Assembly: GCF_000524195.1 (NCBI RefSeq)
Contig: NW_020170386.1
Location: 1,853,949-1,917,948, forward strand
Direction: 5' to 3'
Source: Echinococcus granulosus
Taxonomy: Eukaryota; Platyhelminthes; Cestoda; Cyclophyllidea; Taeniidae
DNA length: 64,000 bases
The notes beneath the pieces were generated by a model. The model made no database searches, was not told the DNA's origin, and worked only from the letters and a program-made list of their open reading frames with translations. How positions within the stretch are numbered: the stretch's first letter is position 1; each line of letters begins with the position of its first letter. Of the stretch, positions 1-13,351 are shown one piece after another. The position numbers and the translations under genes were made by a program.

Positions 1-3000
1 GCCAATTGCGACTCTACCAGATCGCTAAAGCGCGCCAACTCTTCCACTACCGCGCCAGCACCTGCGAGGATGGTTCCCCCGTTTGCTGTGCTGCCGATCC
101 CACCAGCACTCTCATCGCCGCCGCGGGTAGCCCTCTCGACCCCTTACCAGAATTGATAGGAGTTGAAGTTTTTGTTTTTGCGTTTTGAGAGTTGATCTTC
201 CATTTACGGAATGATTAAAAAGTTGTGTATGTAATTCAATAAAGTTTAAGACAGTTTAGTACAACCCAACGTTAGCATTGCTTCTGGTCATTTTCGAACT
301 TTACTTCAATATGGTCCTCGTGTAAATCCTTCTGAATTTATGGTTGATTTTTTAATTATTTTAATGCACATCGGTGACTATGAATCATAAATTTTGGCTG
401 GAGTAATGGACAAAGATTACACTCTCATAACGGGGAGAACTGATTGTTAAATCGTAATATGATGTTGTGAAATTCATGAATGCAATGTTGTGAACAAGAG
501 AGACTGCGAATATTTATTGAACCGCAATTCCATGTGGTAGTGATATTATTTGTATCCTCTTCAATAGTGTGTTTAAAAATGTATATTTGGTCTAATAGTT
601 TGACCAATCAAATGGACTTGTTAAATTCGGTGGGAATAGTTTGCGTTATTTTTGTGTAAATTCTTCAAAAACAGACCTAGTTAGCTGAACTAAAGGATGC
701 TTTTGAAAATTTGATTGTTCAGGCACAAAAACTGCCACAGTGCGTATCGCAACCATGTATTTAGTATGATTTAGCTTCCAAGATAAATGAATTTCTGAAC
801 TCTCTCTCTGATAAAATTGTGATTTTTGAGAGATGTGTTTCTTCACATTGTTTGCCGTTAAAACCGTCAGGAGTTTTTGTGCCACCCTCCACTTGACAAA
901 TGTCGAGGTTTCTCCACAGCATAAAATTCGATTGGTAAGCATGATTGTTCTTAACTCATCTGAAAGACAGAACCTTTTTCTTGAAAAGAACACATGGCTT
1001 TGCAGCCTTGTCTGCCCTGGCTTCTTGTGGAAACAATGGCGTGATTTGGTAGAAAACTCAATTTGGCCGTAACTCTAGCGCGCATTTGTTTCTATATGCT
1101 TACACATACTGGCTTTGCAGGCTCGGACAAGCATATCAACCTCTTTCATCTCTTCACGGGTGAGCTCGTAGCCACGCTGTACGGACATGCAGACATTGTG
1201 ATGGGCCTTATTTTCTTGCCCGACCTGCGGCACCTCGTCAGCTTTTCCTACGACTCTTGCATCTTTGTGTGGCGTCTCGCCCCCGAACTGACCGCTCTAA
1301 TGCTAGAGCGGCAGCAACGCGTCGCCGCCGTTTTGACCGCCTCCGCCCCTTCCACGACGGATCTTCCCGCACTGGGGGCCTCTCCTTGCAATGGTTCTCT
1401 ACCTTTGTGAGTGCATGCTTTCTAGCGCTCCTCTCCCATCACCTTTTAGTCTGTTCAACAATTTTTTGAAATTAGTGTTGGAGTCTGAATTTTTGTCTCA
1501 GCAAAAGATTCATTCGCTTCGTCAAGATGATAATTTCCTTTTCCACTGTTTCTTCCCTTGAATTGGCAAGTCTATTCGATATGTTGTCATTATTTCCTTT
1601 TTGGTACAATGGCTTTTAGCTGCCTTTTTCACCTGATTATGTTTTTGTTTAGATCTCCGAACAATGTCGGCAGTTCCAGTGGTGAAGAAAATGTCAAGTT
1701 TTGCTTCAATGAGAATGATCTCCCTTCCTGGGCGCGTGACAGGGTATCTTGGTTGAGCGCTTCATTTACGTCTTGGCTATTTGCATAGCGAGCTAATTAT
1801 TGCGGTGGTCGCATCTACACTAGTGTGTCAAATGTACAATTGTGCAAATACAAATGCAGAGGCTTATCCAAATCTGGTTTGATTTATTCATCCGGATTTT
1901 AGTAGCTAGCATGCGCATTTGCAACTGTCTTAGTATGTCCGATGTTTTCAATCACTCGTAAATGCTTCTAGAAGGCTGACGAATCTCAATGATTTCGTCA
2001 CGCGATACTGTATCACTGGTGGGCAGCATTTCAGCGAACACTTATTCTTAGATGTCACTCTGCCGCTTGTGCACTGGCCTCATCTTGATAACCGTCTGCT
2101 TATTAGAATGTTCCGAAATTACATATTTACTGCACCCTACCGTATACCGGATCACGTCGCCTTTGACCTTAGTTTGGTTGCGTAATTTGCGTCATTTTGA
2201 CTTAACGAAACGTGATTTCTGTGTCGAATTCGGCTTATCTGCCCCGTCCCGAAATTTCAATGTATGATAAAAGAGCTTCTGTGGATTTCAAGAAATCTTG
2301 TCAATCGAACAATTATTTGTTAGCGCGAGTCAATTTAATTTTACTACATTTCATATTTATGATAGCAGAGTATTTTAATTGGCGATTACATTCCAACTGT
2401 GGAATCAAATTTAACAGAAATTATTTAAAGTAGGCTTCATTAATCTACTGCTATTGCGTGTCTGTTGAATAAATCCTTAAATGCACAAGTGCACCAATTA
2501 CCTTTTTGGGGTAAGAGGATTTGATACATAATTTGATCGCATTGAGGCTTTCAACTGGTAGGGTCTTTTGTTTGTCTTTCAACTGTTCCCTGTTCAAATT
2601 GTACGCCTAATTGTTTTTATCTTTACTTATTATGTTTAACTATTTTTTACGCCTTTTTAATTAAGAAGCTGCGTATATGTCATTCTTAGGATTAATAAAA
2701 GTACTTACGATGCGTCTTTATTGCATATAGCAGCGACCGGAGTCAGATACGGGGACCTTGGAATACTTCAGTCTTCCCAGTCGCATGGTTAAGCGTTCCT
2801 TCACGGGGTTTTTGAATCCGTCTTCACCAACAGAAATCACCGTCGTGGCTCATGTCTCGCGGTCTCAGAGTGAACGTGTGCGGCCAAGTCTGGTATCGAA
2901 GCGTCAGCGAAATCGAACAACTAGTGCGGTGCCGGCGGAATTAAGTCGCGGCAACAGCCTTGGTGGTCTACCCACCAGTAGCGGCACATGTCGGGACGAT

Positions 3001-5557
3001 GGTGTTGGTTGCCCCGCCGACGAGGACATCAGCACGCCTTCCATGTTCTCCAGCGCAGTCTTTCCTCGGTGGGCCTCTAGCGTTACGAATATCACTCAAG
3101 AGATTCCCTTCAAGCCGCCTCTAGCTCCCTCTTCAGACGCTGCTAACGGTGATCTTGTGAGTCTCCAACTTTACTAGCCTAGCAGTTAGTCGACGAGGCA
3201 TGCCAGAAAGCCTGTATGCGCACCCTTGGTTGTTTTAATTCTCATAGTTAATCGTATCCATTGGGCTAAATGTTGTGACTTAAGTAAATTCTCAAAACAT
3301 TTGCCCCCTACATTCCTTTATATGAACGATGTCCCTTTCTGTAGCCTAATTGCAGCAGTGGCAAGCCAGTCGTTTCCTAATACTTACTGTTGAAAAACTG
3401 GATTTTGTTCGCATCGTGTTCGCTTCAAGTAGAAGCGGAACTCTGTTTACTTGGAAATTGTATTGCTGATCTCGAATCATCACTTTTAAGTATCTAAATT
3501 CTTTATGATAACTAGTCCCTTCCACCACCTTAAATCCCTTCCACGCCCCGTTTTGCGTATCCTACCTTCCCACAGAGTATTGCATACAGAGTCCATGTTT
3601 TTGGCCCTCGCCTCTATGCTCAGCAGAGGCTTCCTTTTCTAAGTTTGCACTCACTCGACCAATGGAATATTGCTTTGTGGTGTATGCCACTTCAACTCCT
3701 TTTTTTCCGTTTTCTTTGACACACCCATCATAACCTTTGTGGCTAATTATTTTGTAGATCGATATCCACTCTCTTCCTCTGACCTCCAGTCTTTCAACTG
3801 AAGTTTTATCTGCATTTGAAGATCTTCCTAGCCAGTGTCAAAGGTTGTTTTCACCTTCTTTTTCTGATTTCTCGTATTACTTATCAAGCAACCTATGTAA
3901 TTTTGATACTGCAGTAATAACGGCCTAATGGGTCGTTCCCAAATTGAGGACTACTGCTCGAAATTGGGTCGAGTCAAAGAGGTTTGTGACAACGAGATAG
4001 TTTTTCACTCCATCAAATGTTCTATTTACTACTTTCTGTAGCACTCTTTTTTCCCAACCCATTATTATAGCGGGAAATACCGGCGCGTGAGTGCAGCACG
4101 GAGGAGGCGGTGCAAGTTCAACCGAACTCCCTTCCGCACCAGAAGCCCTCGACCAGAGCAAGCTGGTTGGAGCCAGATATCGGCACCGTGGTTTCCGCTT
4201 TCGCCTGCGACACGGAGGGTGGTCAAGACGCTTCTTTTATCCGCGCGCCAGAGGGCGAGGTATTGAGCTGCGCCCATGGCACGACTTACTGCCTCTCTAA
4301 AAAGAATGTTGATGTATGTAGGCCTTGGTGTCATACCCTGATATTTTGCAAGTTCATTTGTACTTATCACTATTAAAGTACTTCGGCTTTCAGCATTAAC
4401 TTTCGTGTTTAAATATTTAGTACGGAAGAAAACGCTTTTATCGGGCCAGTGGCACTTTAATTCAGTCCTCTAAAGTTTGCTTTGAGATATCATGGGGGTA
4501 TGATTTGACCATCACATCACTAATGTACAGACTTTCAACCTGCCATTAATTGTATTATGTCACTATTTTGTATAATTTTGTTTATTGGCTCTTATTTGCT
4601 TAAATTATTCTTATTTAGTCATACTAGGTCATAGTCACTCAACTATCGGTATCCTCCTGCCAACCCGAATGAAACATTATCAACTAAAAACAAGTTTCAT
4701 TATAACGCTAGGCACAACATCATTTCATGATCCAACAAAAATAGTAAGAAAATGGGATCGGTAATGCAAACTATCAATGTGATTGCGGTTATTAGCTAGC
4801 CCTTGTTTTTTCGTTAGTAAACTCTTTCTTGGGAAATTCAAAGTCTTTGTATTTTCTATTTATAAATGTAGAAAGCAACTCATCGCAATTTTTAATGCTT
4901 GGCTCAGGCCTTTTAATTCTATCAATTACAAAGTTGTTTACATTTTCGTATTGTTATTTACATATTATCATGAAATTCGGATTATTCTTACCGGTTTAGA
5001 CAAAGGTAGCATTCCTTGTCAGCTTCCTATTCCCTCTAGCATCTCCTCAAAGCAATTGCAGGAGCGCCTTTTACGTCACTGATTACCCACTTGATCACCT
5101 TCAGGATTTCTCCAACTCCGTTTCCTCTGCCTCGGGGTCAGCCTTAGCGCTGAGTCTGCTGTCGAACGTGCGTCAGGCGTTGGACGCGGCGGCAGAGCAC
5201 CTGGCTGCCTTCAGCGCCGACAGCAGCACGATCTGCGAGGGTCGCAAGTTCTTCCACTCATACTTGGAGTGGCGAGTGGCACGGCTGAGGGGCATCCTCC
5301 AGGTCGGGTCCCTCGTCTCCTCCTCACAACTTTCCCCTTCAACGCAGTCTCCCACCACCGACACTCCAGCTCAACGCGTCGAGAAGACCGCACCCTCACA
5401 GGCGGCCGTTGTGAAACTCATCGAGCACTTTACGCCGAGTATCCGCAGTGCAATGGCGGAGACTTTAACGGCTGGTGTGGGTGCAGGCATGGGTACCTCC
5501 AGTGAGGAAACGGATGGGGCTTTGAAAATTCCCATCGATCCCTTTCCTGATGACTAA
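1..5557 (+). CDS. WDR62/MAPKBP1: WDR62/MAPKBP1-like WD40 scaffold protein, 3' part
   Basis: This family scaffolds JNK signalling and, for WDR62, acts at spindle poles and centrosomes. The 5' end lies outside the window. Proposed coding exons are 1-126, 1121-1406, 1653-1743, 2734-3156 (or from 2731), 3758-3913, 4071-4313 and 5105-5557. All phases agree and give about 591 residues ending in TAA at 5555-5557. The first two exons carry the last WD40 blades: SDKHINLFHLFTGE, then LVATLYGH and DSCIFVWRLAPELT, which match the end of the second beta-propeller of this family. Exon 3 holds DLPSWARDR, a short motif that follows the propeller in homologues. The rest is Ser/Pro-rich and probably disordered. 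The last exon has a helical stretch (LSLLSNVRQALDAAAEHLAA) like the C-terminal helix of the family. The middle exon borders (3913 donor GTAATA, 5105 acceptor) are the least certain. WDR62 and MAPKBP1 cannot be told apart here. Confidence 0.85.
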
Positions 5558-8500
5558 CACTAACCCTAAATTTTTGTACAGTATTTCATTTGTTAAGTCC
5601 CCTTCTCCCCTTTTTTCCTGCTTTCAATCATGATCTTAAGTGTACTGCGATTCGAGCCTTTATTTGTCAGTGCAATAATTATTTTTTTCTCCTAAGGCAC
5701 TTTCTTATGCTGTTTGGAAGGTAAGGTAATGGAATCTGGTAAAAGGATGCCTTTAGCAAGTAAACAGGCATGATCCGAGCGCTACTCAAGATAGACATGC
5801 GCGGGAGGTTGGGTATCACGCTCTGGCGCCTTTGGGAGAAGCGGATTTTGATGAAACCAGGTTTGTGACCAGTCTTAATGTCTGGCACATGTCCGTCAAA
5901 AATGACTGAAAATTGACAAATATTGGTCTGTGGATCGGGCCTTGCATGCAGTCACGAGTGCATTAAGAAAACTCATTCCATTGCAGATCTTTTGGGTCAA
6001 CCTTCTTGGTACGCTTTTTTCTCTTTGCGTTATCATGCAGGTGCCCGTGCTAGATCCAGTGTTTTACCATTTGCTCTTTTGTGCCGTAGGACTGCTTTCG
6101 TTTCCTAGCGCATATAACTCCCGTGGAGGCTGTTTCCAACTTTAAGTAGTGGTGCATCGTGCTGCCTCAAAATAAATGTTGTTACCCGTAGCAACACAAG
6201 TATGCGGGAGAACCTGTGCTTCTTATGGACTACAACAAAAATAATTTAGGTTGCCATACGTTTAAGGTAGTTTGGGAACGAGTTTTGTGGTCCACTTAGT
6301 ATTGCCATGTAACTCGCGGATAGTTTGAAGATATAATTTTGGACAAAAAAGCAATATCATCTCACACACCCTCGTTAAAAGAAATTGTTTGGTTGATATA
6401 AGCGTTAACCCTTTGCGATTTTGTACATTATAATGGTAAAAAATGGGCGTGTAACGAATCAGTTGACACTTTCCATTTGTTAGTCGTATACCGCTTGCCA
6501 TCTGTCACGCCTGTCATTCAGATAAATATAGCTTACGGACGTTGTTGTCGGGACATTTGCGGATACGTTAACCTGTCACGGTAAAATTTGGCCTGATGTG
6601 TATAATTTCGGCACTTTATTTCATGAGCTAAATTTAAAATTTTTGCTGTCTCGTCTAACTTTTGGTGGATATACTTGGTTAGCAAGAGGAGTACATTCCA
6701 ACAATTTAGCGCCTCAATGACCGGTAATTTGCCACGTTGTTCTACCAGTCACCTTCAGACATTTCTAACCGCCTATAAACTCACTACAAAGTTTTACAAT
6801 TTGTGGATGGAAATTGAATTCAGGTACCCGGCAGAAGTAGTGGCTGGTGTCTACCCTTATCAAAAGAAAAGAGATGCACTTCAAACACAAGACACCGGTT
6901 CGCGAGACATTTTAAAGCTGTGACCTTGACACAGAACAAATTTTAACTCCTCTGCATTAAATATGGGATCACCGGTTTCACTATGCTTGTGGCACACTTT
7001 ATACAATCAGTCACGGTGCATGAAATTCACATTTAACTCTATCTCTATTCTTGTTATTTCCTGAAAACTACTTCATAATTTATATCATTTCTATTATTTT
7101 TGAATTTATTTGCCTTAAACGTCCTAGTAAAAATTACGGTACTCGAAATTTACTCAACTTTCTCATCTGCTGGAACCAACCAAACACACTGTTTACTTAT
7201 TGGTTTTTCTGAGTTTCACAAATTCAAGCTTTTTGAAACAAGCTACATTTGCCAGTAATTAAGGTTGTAAAAAGAACCTCTTCGACGTAAATCAGCATTC
7301 TGCTTTGGTAATTTTTGTTAAATGGCAATCTGTCCACCTTTCTTGTGCTTATAATAGCATTCATTTATAACCCATGTCCACATCAAGGTGGTATGAAACC
7401 GACACTCCCACTTGTGTACCTCCATGGCAGTGCGTTTGTGGCACTACAGATGAAAGCAAAGAACTACTCAATGCTTATTTTATAAATGTTAAGACATTTT
7501 CGATACGGCCAGCTATTTTCAAATTCTTTGAATGAGTGATTGATAAAAGATTGCTAAACATTTAACATAGGAAGGATTGATCCGGCAAGTGTAAGCAAGT
7601 TTCACAATAGTTTGGTTGCCTAGAGTCGTGCTAATTTTTGCGAAAATATCTGAACATATTCACAGTCTATTCTGAGGGTATGGGTAAAAGGCAGTTCTGG
7701 TATCAAAAGAGGATAGGACGCTATCGCATATTTTAGTAGGGAGAATTTTCATTTCATGGCTACATTTATTTTTACTAGCACTCCGTGGCTTCAATTCCTT
7801 TAAGTAATAGATTAGGGTTACAAATTAATTCGAATACCATGTTTTTGAATGGAAGACCCATGACAAGGAGGCCACTGCGTAAGCCATTTGTTTTGTTTCT
7901 CATTGGTTGGAGACATTCTTATGATCTACTATTTAAAGGCATTTCGCATTGACAAATAATTTAAAGAACAGAACATTTATGTTCTTCTTTTGGGAATTTG
8001 CTTGTTAAATGATTTCAGCGAAACTGGCCGGGGTTATAAGTACGTTTATTTGTGGCGAATTTTAACTCTAGGCATCTGCAATGTGCTATTGGTGGACTTG
8101 AAAATTTCTAAGTGTCACTTGGTAAAGTGCACTACCAACTTCCAAAATAAATAGTTTAGTAAATTATCGCAATTGCATAACGCCTCCTGTACCCGCATGT
8201 ACCAGAGATATGTGGGTGCTGCATCTCCTTCGCTCTAATAAGGGCTGATTAGATTTTATTTGAAGACTTTTTAACTTGAAGGGACCATATTGCTCAAGAT
8301 ATTAGCTTTAACAAATGTTTAGAGGTATAGCAACCAATGGCTAGTGAGGTCTCATGACTACTCTTAGGTAGAAATTACACGAGTTGGATTTTGCTCAGTG
8401 ATCCCACCCCCTTCCTTTGATGCCTGTTTGCGTTCCATTTGGGTCTATTGGGATTTTGCTGATGGGTAGAGCCCACTGAAGTATACAACTGTTTGTTGGC

Positions 8501-9676
8501 CACTTGTTAACGTAGGAAATAGCCGGTTTACTTCAAAAGCAGATCTACACTTTGACATATTGCCCTGATTCCTAAATTATACACAGAGAATTCATAACTC
8601 AGTATCTCTACTCGAGGTTTAGTTGGAAAAAAATTGGGAAATCTGCTGGCAAGACAAATTTATACGCATCTCTTTAGTTGATAATGTCATAATTTCCTGT
8701 CTCGGACTTCATGCGTCCTTCGAAACGATGTATTGCTCATGCTTGTAATAGCATCACCATAGTTTAAATCCATATATCCGGCTCCCGGTTCCCCACATCC
8801 ACTCGTCCTATTATATTTGTATTTTATGCAAGTGCTATTAAAGTATGTAAAAGCCACGAAATATTGGTCCTATAATCACCATAATTGTATGCATACCGTA
8901 ATCATTACATGTATGTGAGTTTACATTTAATGAACCTAACCTTATAACCACTCATTTTCTCTCAACTTTCTTTCCTTCTACAGGTTACTTTATCGACCCT
9001 TATTGAATCTTATATATTTGCAGAACTGCACAGGCATAGGTACTGAGATTCAAAACTAAATGTTGTACTCTGTCACGGCTAGGACACTAAAAGAAATGCA
9101 TGACACAAGAAGATACGTTCAAAAAGGGGTAAGCTAATTGCTTGGCTCTGCAACAGAGGGAGAAATAGCATTACAGTCGAACATGTTAAAATTACTCATC
9201 CCTTTTTATAGGTAACTTTTAAACCATAGAATTTTGAAGACATGGATTTTGGCAAATTGCATTTCACTACCCGTGTGACCACTTATTCAAACATGGCCCT
9301 ACTTGGTTATTTACGAGAAACAAAAATGTCCATGCCAATTTTTAAAATTTTTTAGTCCCATAAACTAGGCAAGAAATGTTGAATCCGCGTTCACTGGTAG
9401 GAATCGGTTCCTAAATTTTCAATGCTTTCATATTCTCTGGGTACTTGAAATGTAAATTTCTAAAGAAAAAGTGTTGCACTTCGTCCGCGTAAAGTTAAGC
9501 CACAGCTCGACCTGATTTTTTATGGAGATAAAATTGTAGTGATACATTATACCTTTTAAAATGAAGAAGTGGAAGCGTGATCTGAATTCAAAATGATCAA
9601 TGTATCGACCACTCTACTTTGGGCATTTCAAATCTGATTTTAGGATTTTAGAAAATCTCCAAACTTTGTCATCCTA
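5558..9676. other. Intergenic stretch, no supported gene
   Basis: This is AT-rich sequence between the WDR62-like gene and the ODAD3-like gene. An AATAAA at 6171-6176 could be a distal polyadenylation signal for the upstream gene. Short open frames near 5930-6145 and 6675-6923 have no recognisable motif and no convincing splice partners. Upstream non-coding or short coding exons of the ODAD3-like gene may be hidden here; I cannot identify them. Confidence 0.6.
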
Positions 9677-12600
9677 ATGGTAACACTCACCAAGAAGCAG
9701 TTTTCCGTGGAGAAGCTTGAGGATATGAAAGCGAAGCTTAGGCATCTGGGTAAAACTGCCGTTTCCTTATAGCCCAAGCCTACCACCAGTCTTATTTAAA
9801 AGTTTGTACAAATAATAGGCTACCTCTATCAAAAAAGCAAGAACTCTATTAATTGTAACTTAGGTATCAATTCTGAGCGGTATTTTGAGAATTTCTCGGA
9901 GGACTCATTCGTTGTAATCATCTTATTTTCTGTTAGACGGGGATTCTAAAGCCTATCACGAAACCTCAGTACGTTACATTGAGGAAGCAAAGGCCAAGAT
10001 CTACTCGCTTCGAAACGAAATCCAAGATCTCCGTCATGAGTACAACGAACATTTGGATGCAAGGGCTCTTAAGTTTTGTTTCCACAGATTTTTTAAATAA
10101 ATCATTAGCATGGTTTTACACCTTACAGACATCCGAGTTGATAATGGATCAGGCATTTCAAAAGAATAAAGATAACCTCATGCAAATGACAAGTCTACCG
10201 GCAGAGGTATACTGACAAAATAATAGTTTTATTAAATAGAAAGCTATTGCAGAAATGGATTATGAGGTTTCAAGCAAATTGAATACACTAAATGCTCTTC
10301 GCTATCAAACGATGTGGGTCACTTTTAATCATTTACCTTAATTTGAAGAAAAACATTGGGACTGATACTAGAGACGCCTTTGGAAAATAAACAATGCGAC
10401 TATAATTTGAAATGCTGACCATTCGAAGCAGTTTACGCTTAGGGACTTTAAACGATGTTAACAAATATAGATTTCACAGAGAGATACTTCAGGTACAACT
10501 TATGGGAGCGAAAGATTAGTGGAACGCTCCTCTGATAACTCTGATTAACCTCTAGACCTTATTTATGTACGAAATTACGTGTTCAGTTGCTTTAAGAGGG
10601 AATTTTCGCCTAGTACTAAAATGAGGAAGCTGGCCGAAGTGGAGTCAGAAGTGAATGCGATCAGGAATCGAATGGGCAAGGGCTCTTATTTCGCTGAGCA
10701 AGAAATAAATCTGGCTCAACTTATTCGGACCATGGAAAATAAATTGGATAAAACGAGCACGAAGATGGCTGAGACAATTCACATAAAGCATACCTATGAG
10801 GCCATTCGGGACAAATTGATGGGCGTAAGTTGTTTCTCTTGCTACATTTGTCTTAATTTACCAAACTGTTGAAATGAACGCCTCCTACATTTCAGGGCAC
10901 TCAGTTGCTAAATCTACTTTGTTGTTCAGCTTACACTAATGTGATTAGCTACAAAATAGACAAATGTGTCTAGCAATTTTTAAGTTCACGCTCCCTATTT
11001 TTTAAAGTTATTAAATATTTGGGGTTGTTGTTTATGCACAGGAGAGTTCAACTTACACCATTACACTAGAGTCCATGGCAGCTGAGATCCGCCAGTGCAG
11101 CGCGAAGCTGACAGAACTGAAGGAGAGCAGTGTTGAGGCCGTTCGTCTTAGGGACAAGGCGCTGGTCGAGCTGAAAGAACACGAACAACTGTTGTTTGCG
11201 CACCAAAAGAGGCAGGAGCTTGAGCTATTCAACATGAAACGGACATTAAACCTCTTGAAGGAGCAACCCATCCCCACCAAGGCTCTCCTGGTTAAGTTAT
11301 TTAATAGTTCCTTCTTATTGTCAATAATATAACTGAAGAATGGGTATAGATACTAGTGGATATGGTATTTGCCGTTGTATGCAGCTCGTATAGCTTCAGC
11401 ACTATGTCAAAGACGATTTAACTTGAATCCTATTTTCCCACGTTCCACTTGTAATATTTTGAGCTTAATTACATGACTTAATGGTTTGTTATTTCTTTTG
11501 TTTTAGATTGACAATGATATTGAAAAATCCGACGTATGTACAAGTTTAAGTAGTTTAATGCTCTCAAAAAACGCCAGTCATTTTTGATTGACGAATGACG
11601 AGACTAATGAGGGAAAGTTATAAAAAATAGGCGTAGTGTATGTAAATGTATCCTCCTATGACTAAGTAACAGTATCACTGGTAACCTTATGATAAGACGC
11701 CAGTTGGATTAGGCAAATGAATTGGGAACCGATGTTTGGATGAACATATGCATCGTGATTACTTTTAAAACTAAGCCAGAACGCATTGTCCTTGGTCGAA
11801 AAGAGGCCGACGCACTTCACACCATTCGGTCCACCACACAGTTACCTGCATAGGTGATGCGCTCAATACAACTGCAAGCTGTGGTATAGGTTATGCAGTG
11901 GCGAGTTAAAACAGAATGCTCACTATTTAGCTAAACCCCGCGAAAACAACCTTTTTCAGTGGCACATATCGATGAGTAAATGTATCAACTAAATAAGCGC
12001 ACATCTCCATTAGCCGACCAAACTGTTCTTCAATACCGTGAAAGTCGAGTCTATTTCTTATTACTTCACAGATGGAGTTTAATGTAAAGATAAATTTAGG
12101 TAAACAAATCTTTATTTCGATGTGTGGTATGTACAAATACAGGATTTGTAAGGCTGAAAGATGTACTTTTAAAATATGTAAGCTTGAGAAAATGTGAAAT
12201 TCAAGTGGTAAATAATAGGAGGACGACCAGTTGACGGGTGAAGATCCAACTATATCAGACAGCCAAGGCATACTGACACAACTCGAAGCAATCCATAGCA
12301 ATTTGAAGGCGGTGACTGGCGTTTCCAACAACAGCGAAATTGAGAAACTGTTCATTCAGTTCGAGCAATCCACAGCCAGTCTGCGCAAACTCTCCGGAGA
12401 AGTCGAAATAAGAGTCAAGTTGTTGAGGTCCCAAAATGTCCGACTGAAGGAAATCTTTCAAGAACTGCGAAGCATTGGTAGCGCTAAGATATCTGGGTAA
12501 GTGATTTTAGAGTTTTATGCTAGAGCTTTCCATCCAGAAACTGCGGTATATCCTGCGATCCTGCGCAGTATCCTTATAAACATCACCTAGAACGTGTCTT

Positions 12601-13351
12601 ACGAAAAATGGACACATCATCAATTGGCCACGTTCATTACTCTCCGATGGCATTAACTTGCACACGTTAACGGAGCCTATAAGGGTATTGGTGAAGGCCT
12701 TTTCGCTTAAGTCCCACCTAAAGTCATTTTTCCAATTATTCGCCCACATTCTTGATCACCCTTTTGCGTGATGGAAAATAACGTTCACACAAATTGTCAT
12801 CCGACCAAATATTTCGTAGGGTAGCTTGTATCAAAGTTTTACCACAGTTTCAGTTGTGATTGAAGACTACCTCTTATAACATGTTAGAAGTTGGTACTTT
12901 CTTTCATAATGCTTTAAAATTGGAAGGAACTTGACCCGAACTACGGCTCAGGCCCGCATGGATTCACTGAAGATAAAGATGAGCGCAGTGAGGAGTGAGC
13001 TGAATAAGCTGAAGCAACTGCTGACCTGCGTACATATGGCCGTAGAACACATTTACGTGAAGCTGCAAATGACGCCCAGCACGACTAAAGGCGCCAAGAA
13101 GCAGGCTGCAGTGATTTTGCGGCATTTGGTTGAAATCCATCTGCCCGATCTTATGCTCCAATGTTTGGATTACCAGGACCAATTGGATAACGACCTCGAT
13201 GACTACAATCTGGCTGTAGAACTCGCTAATATGACTCAAGAGGAGGTTAGTTGAGAACTTCTTTACCTACCCTTCAATGCACGGGAGTTAAACAGGTATC
13301 AGAATTCCTTCACACGTATTCTTCCAGTTGGATCAGAAGACGCAGGATTAA
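9677..13351 (+). CDS. ODAD3: ODAD3 (CCDC151)-like outer dynein arm docking coiled-coil protein
   Basis: ODAD3 belongs to the docking complex that attaches outer dynein arms to motile-cilium doublets. Exons: 9677-9749, 9937-10058, 10129-10206, 10240-10313, 10587-10824 (or 10597-10824 after a donor at 10317), 11042-11290, 11507-11533, 12219-12496, 12927-13245, 13328-13351. Phases fit and give about 493 residues, against about 595 in human. Family landmarks are DGDSKAYHETS near residue 26, then KLNTLNALRYQT, MENKLDKTSTKMAE, HTYEAIRDKLMG and LESMAAEIRQC. Nearly the whole protein is predicted heptad coiled coil. The charged Lys/Arg-rich C-terminal tail of vertebrate ODAD3 is absent; the last exon adds only LDQKTQD. 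One exon is 27 nt, one intron is 33 nt, and one junction is best explained by a GC donor at 10059. An extra upstream exon is possible because AG acceptors sit just before the first ATG. CCDC63/CCDC114 relatives are the main alternative. Confidence 0.83.

Noticed and set aside
3844..3860. Donor at 3844 (phase 2) for the WDR62-like exon starting 3758
   Set aside because: It would force the next exon (4071) into a frame with an early stop; the donor at 3914 keeps phase 0.
5923..6145. Hydrophobic plus-strand open frame (VNLLGTLFSLCVIMQ)
   Set aside because: It is short, matches no family, lacks clear splice partners and lies beyond the end of the WDR62-like gene.
6675..6923. 82-codon plus-strand frame
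   Set aside because: Its composition is ordinary and it has no motif or neighbouring exons; consistent with chance.
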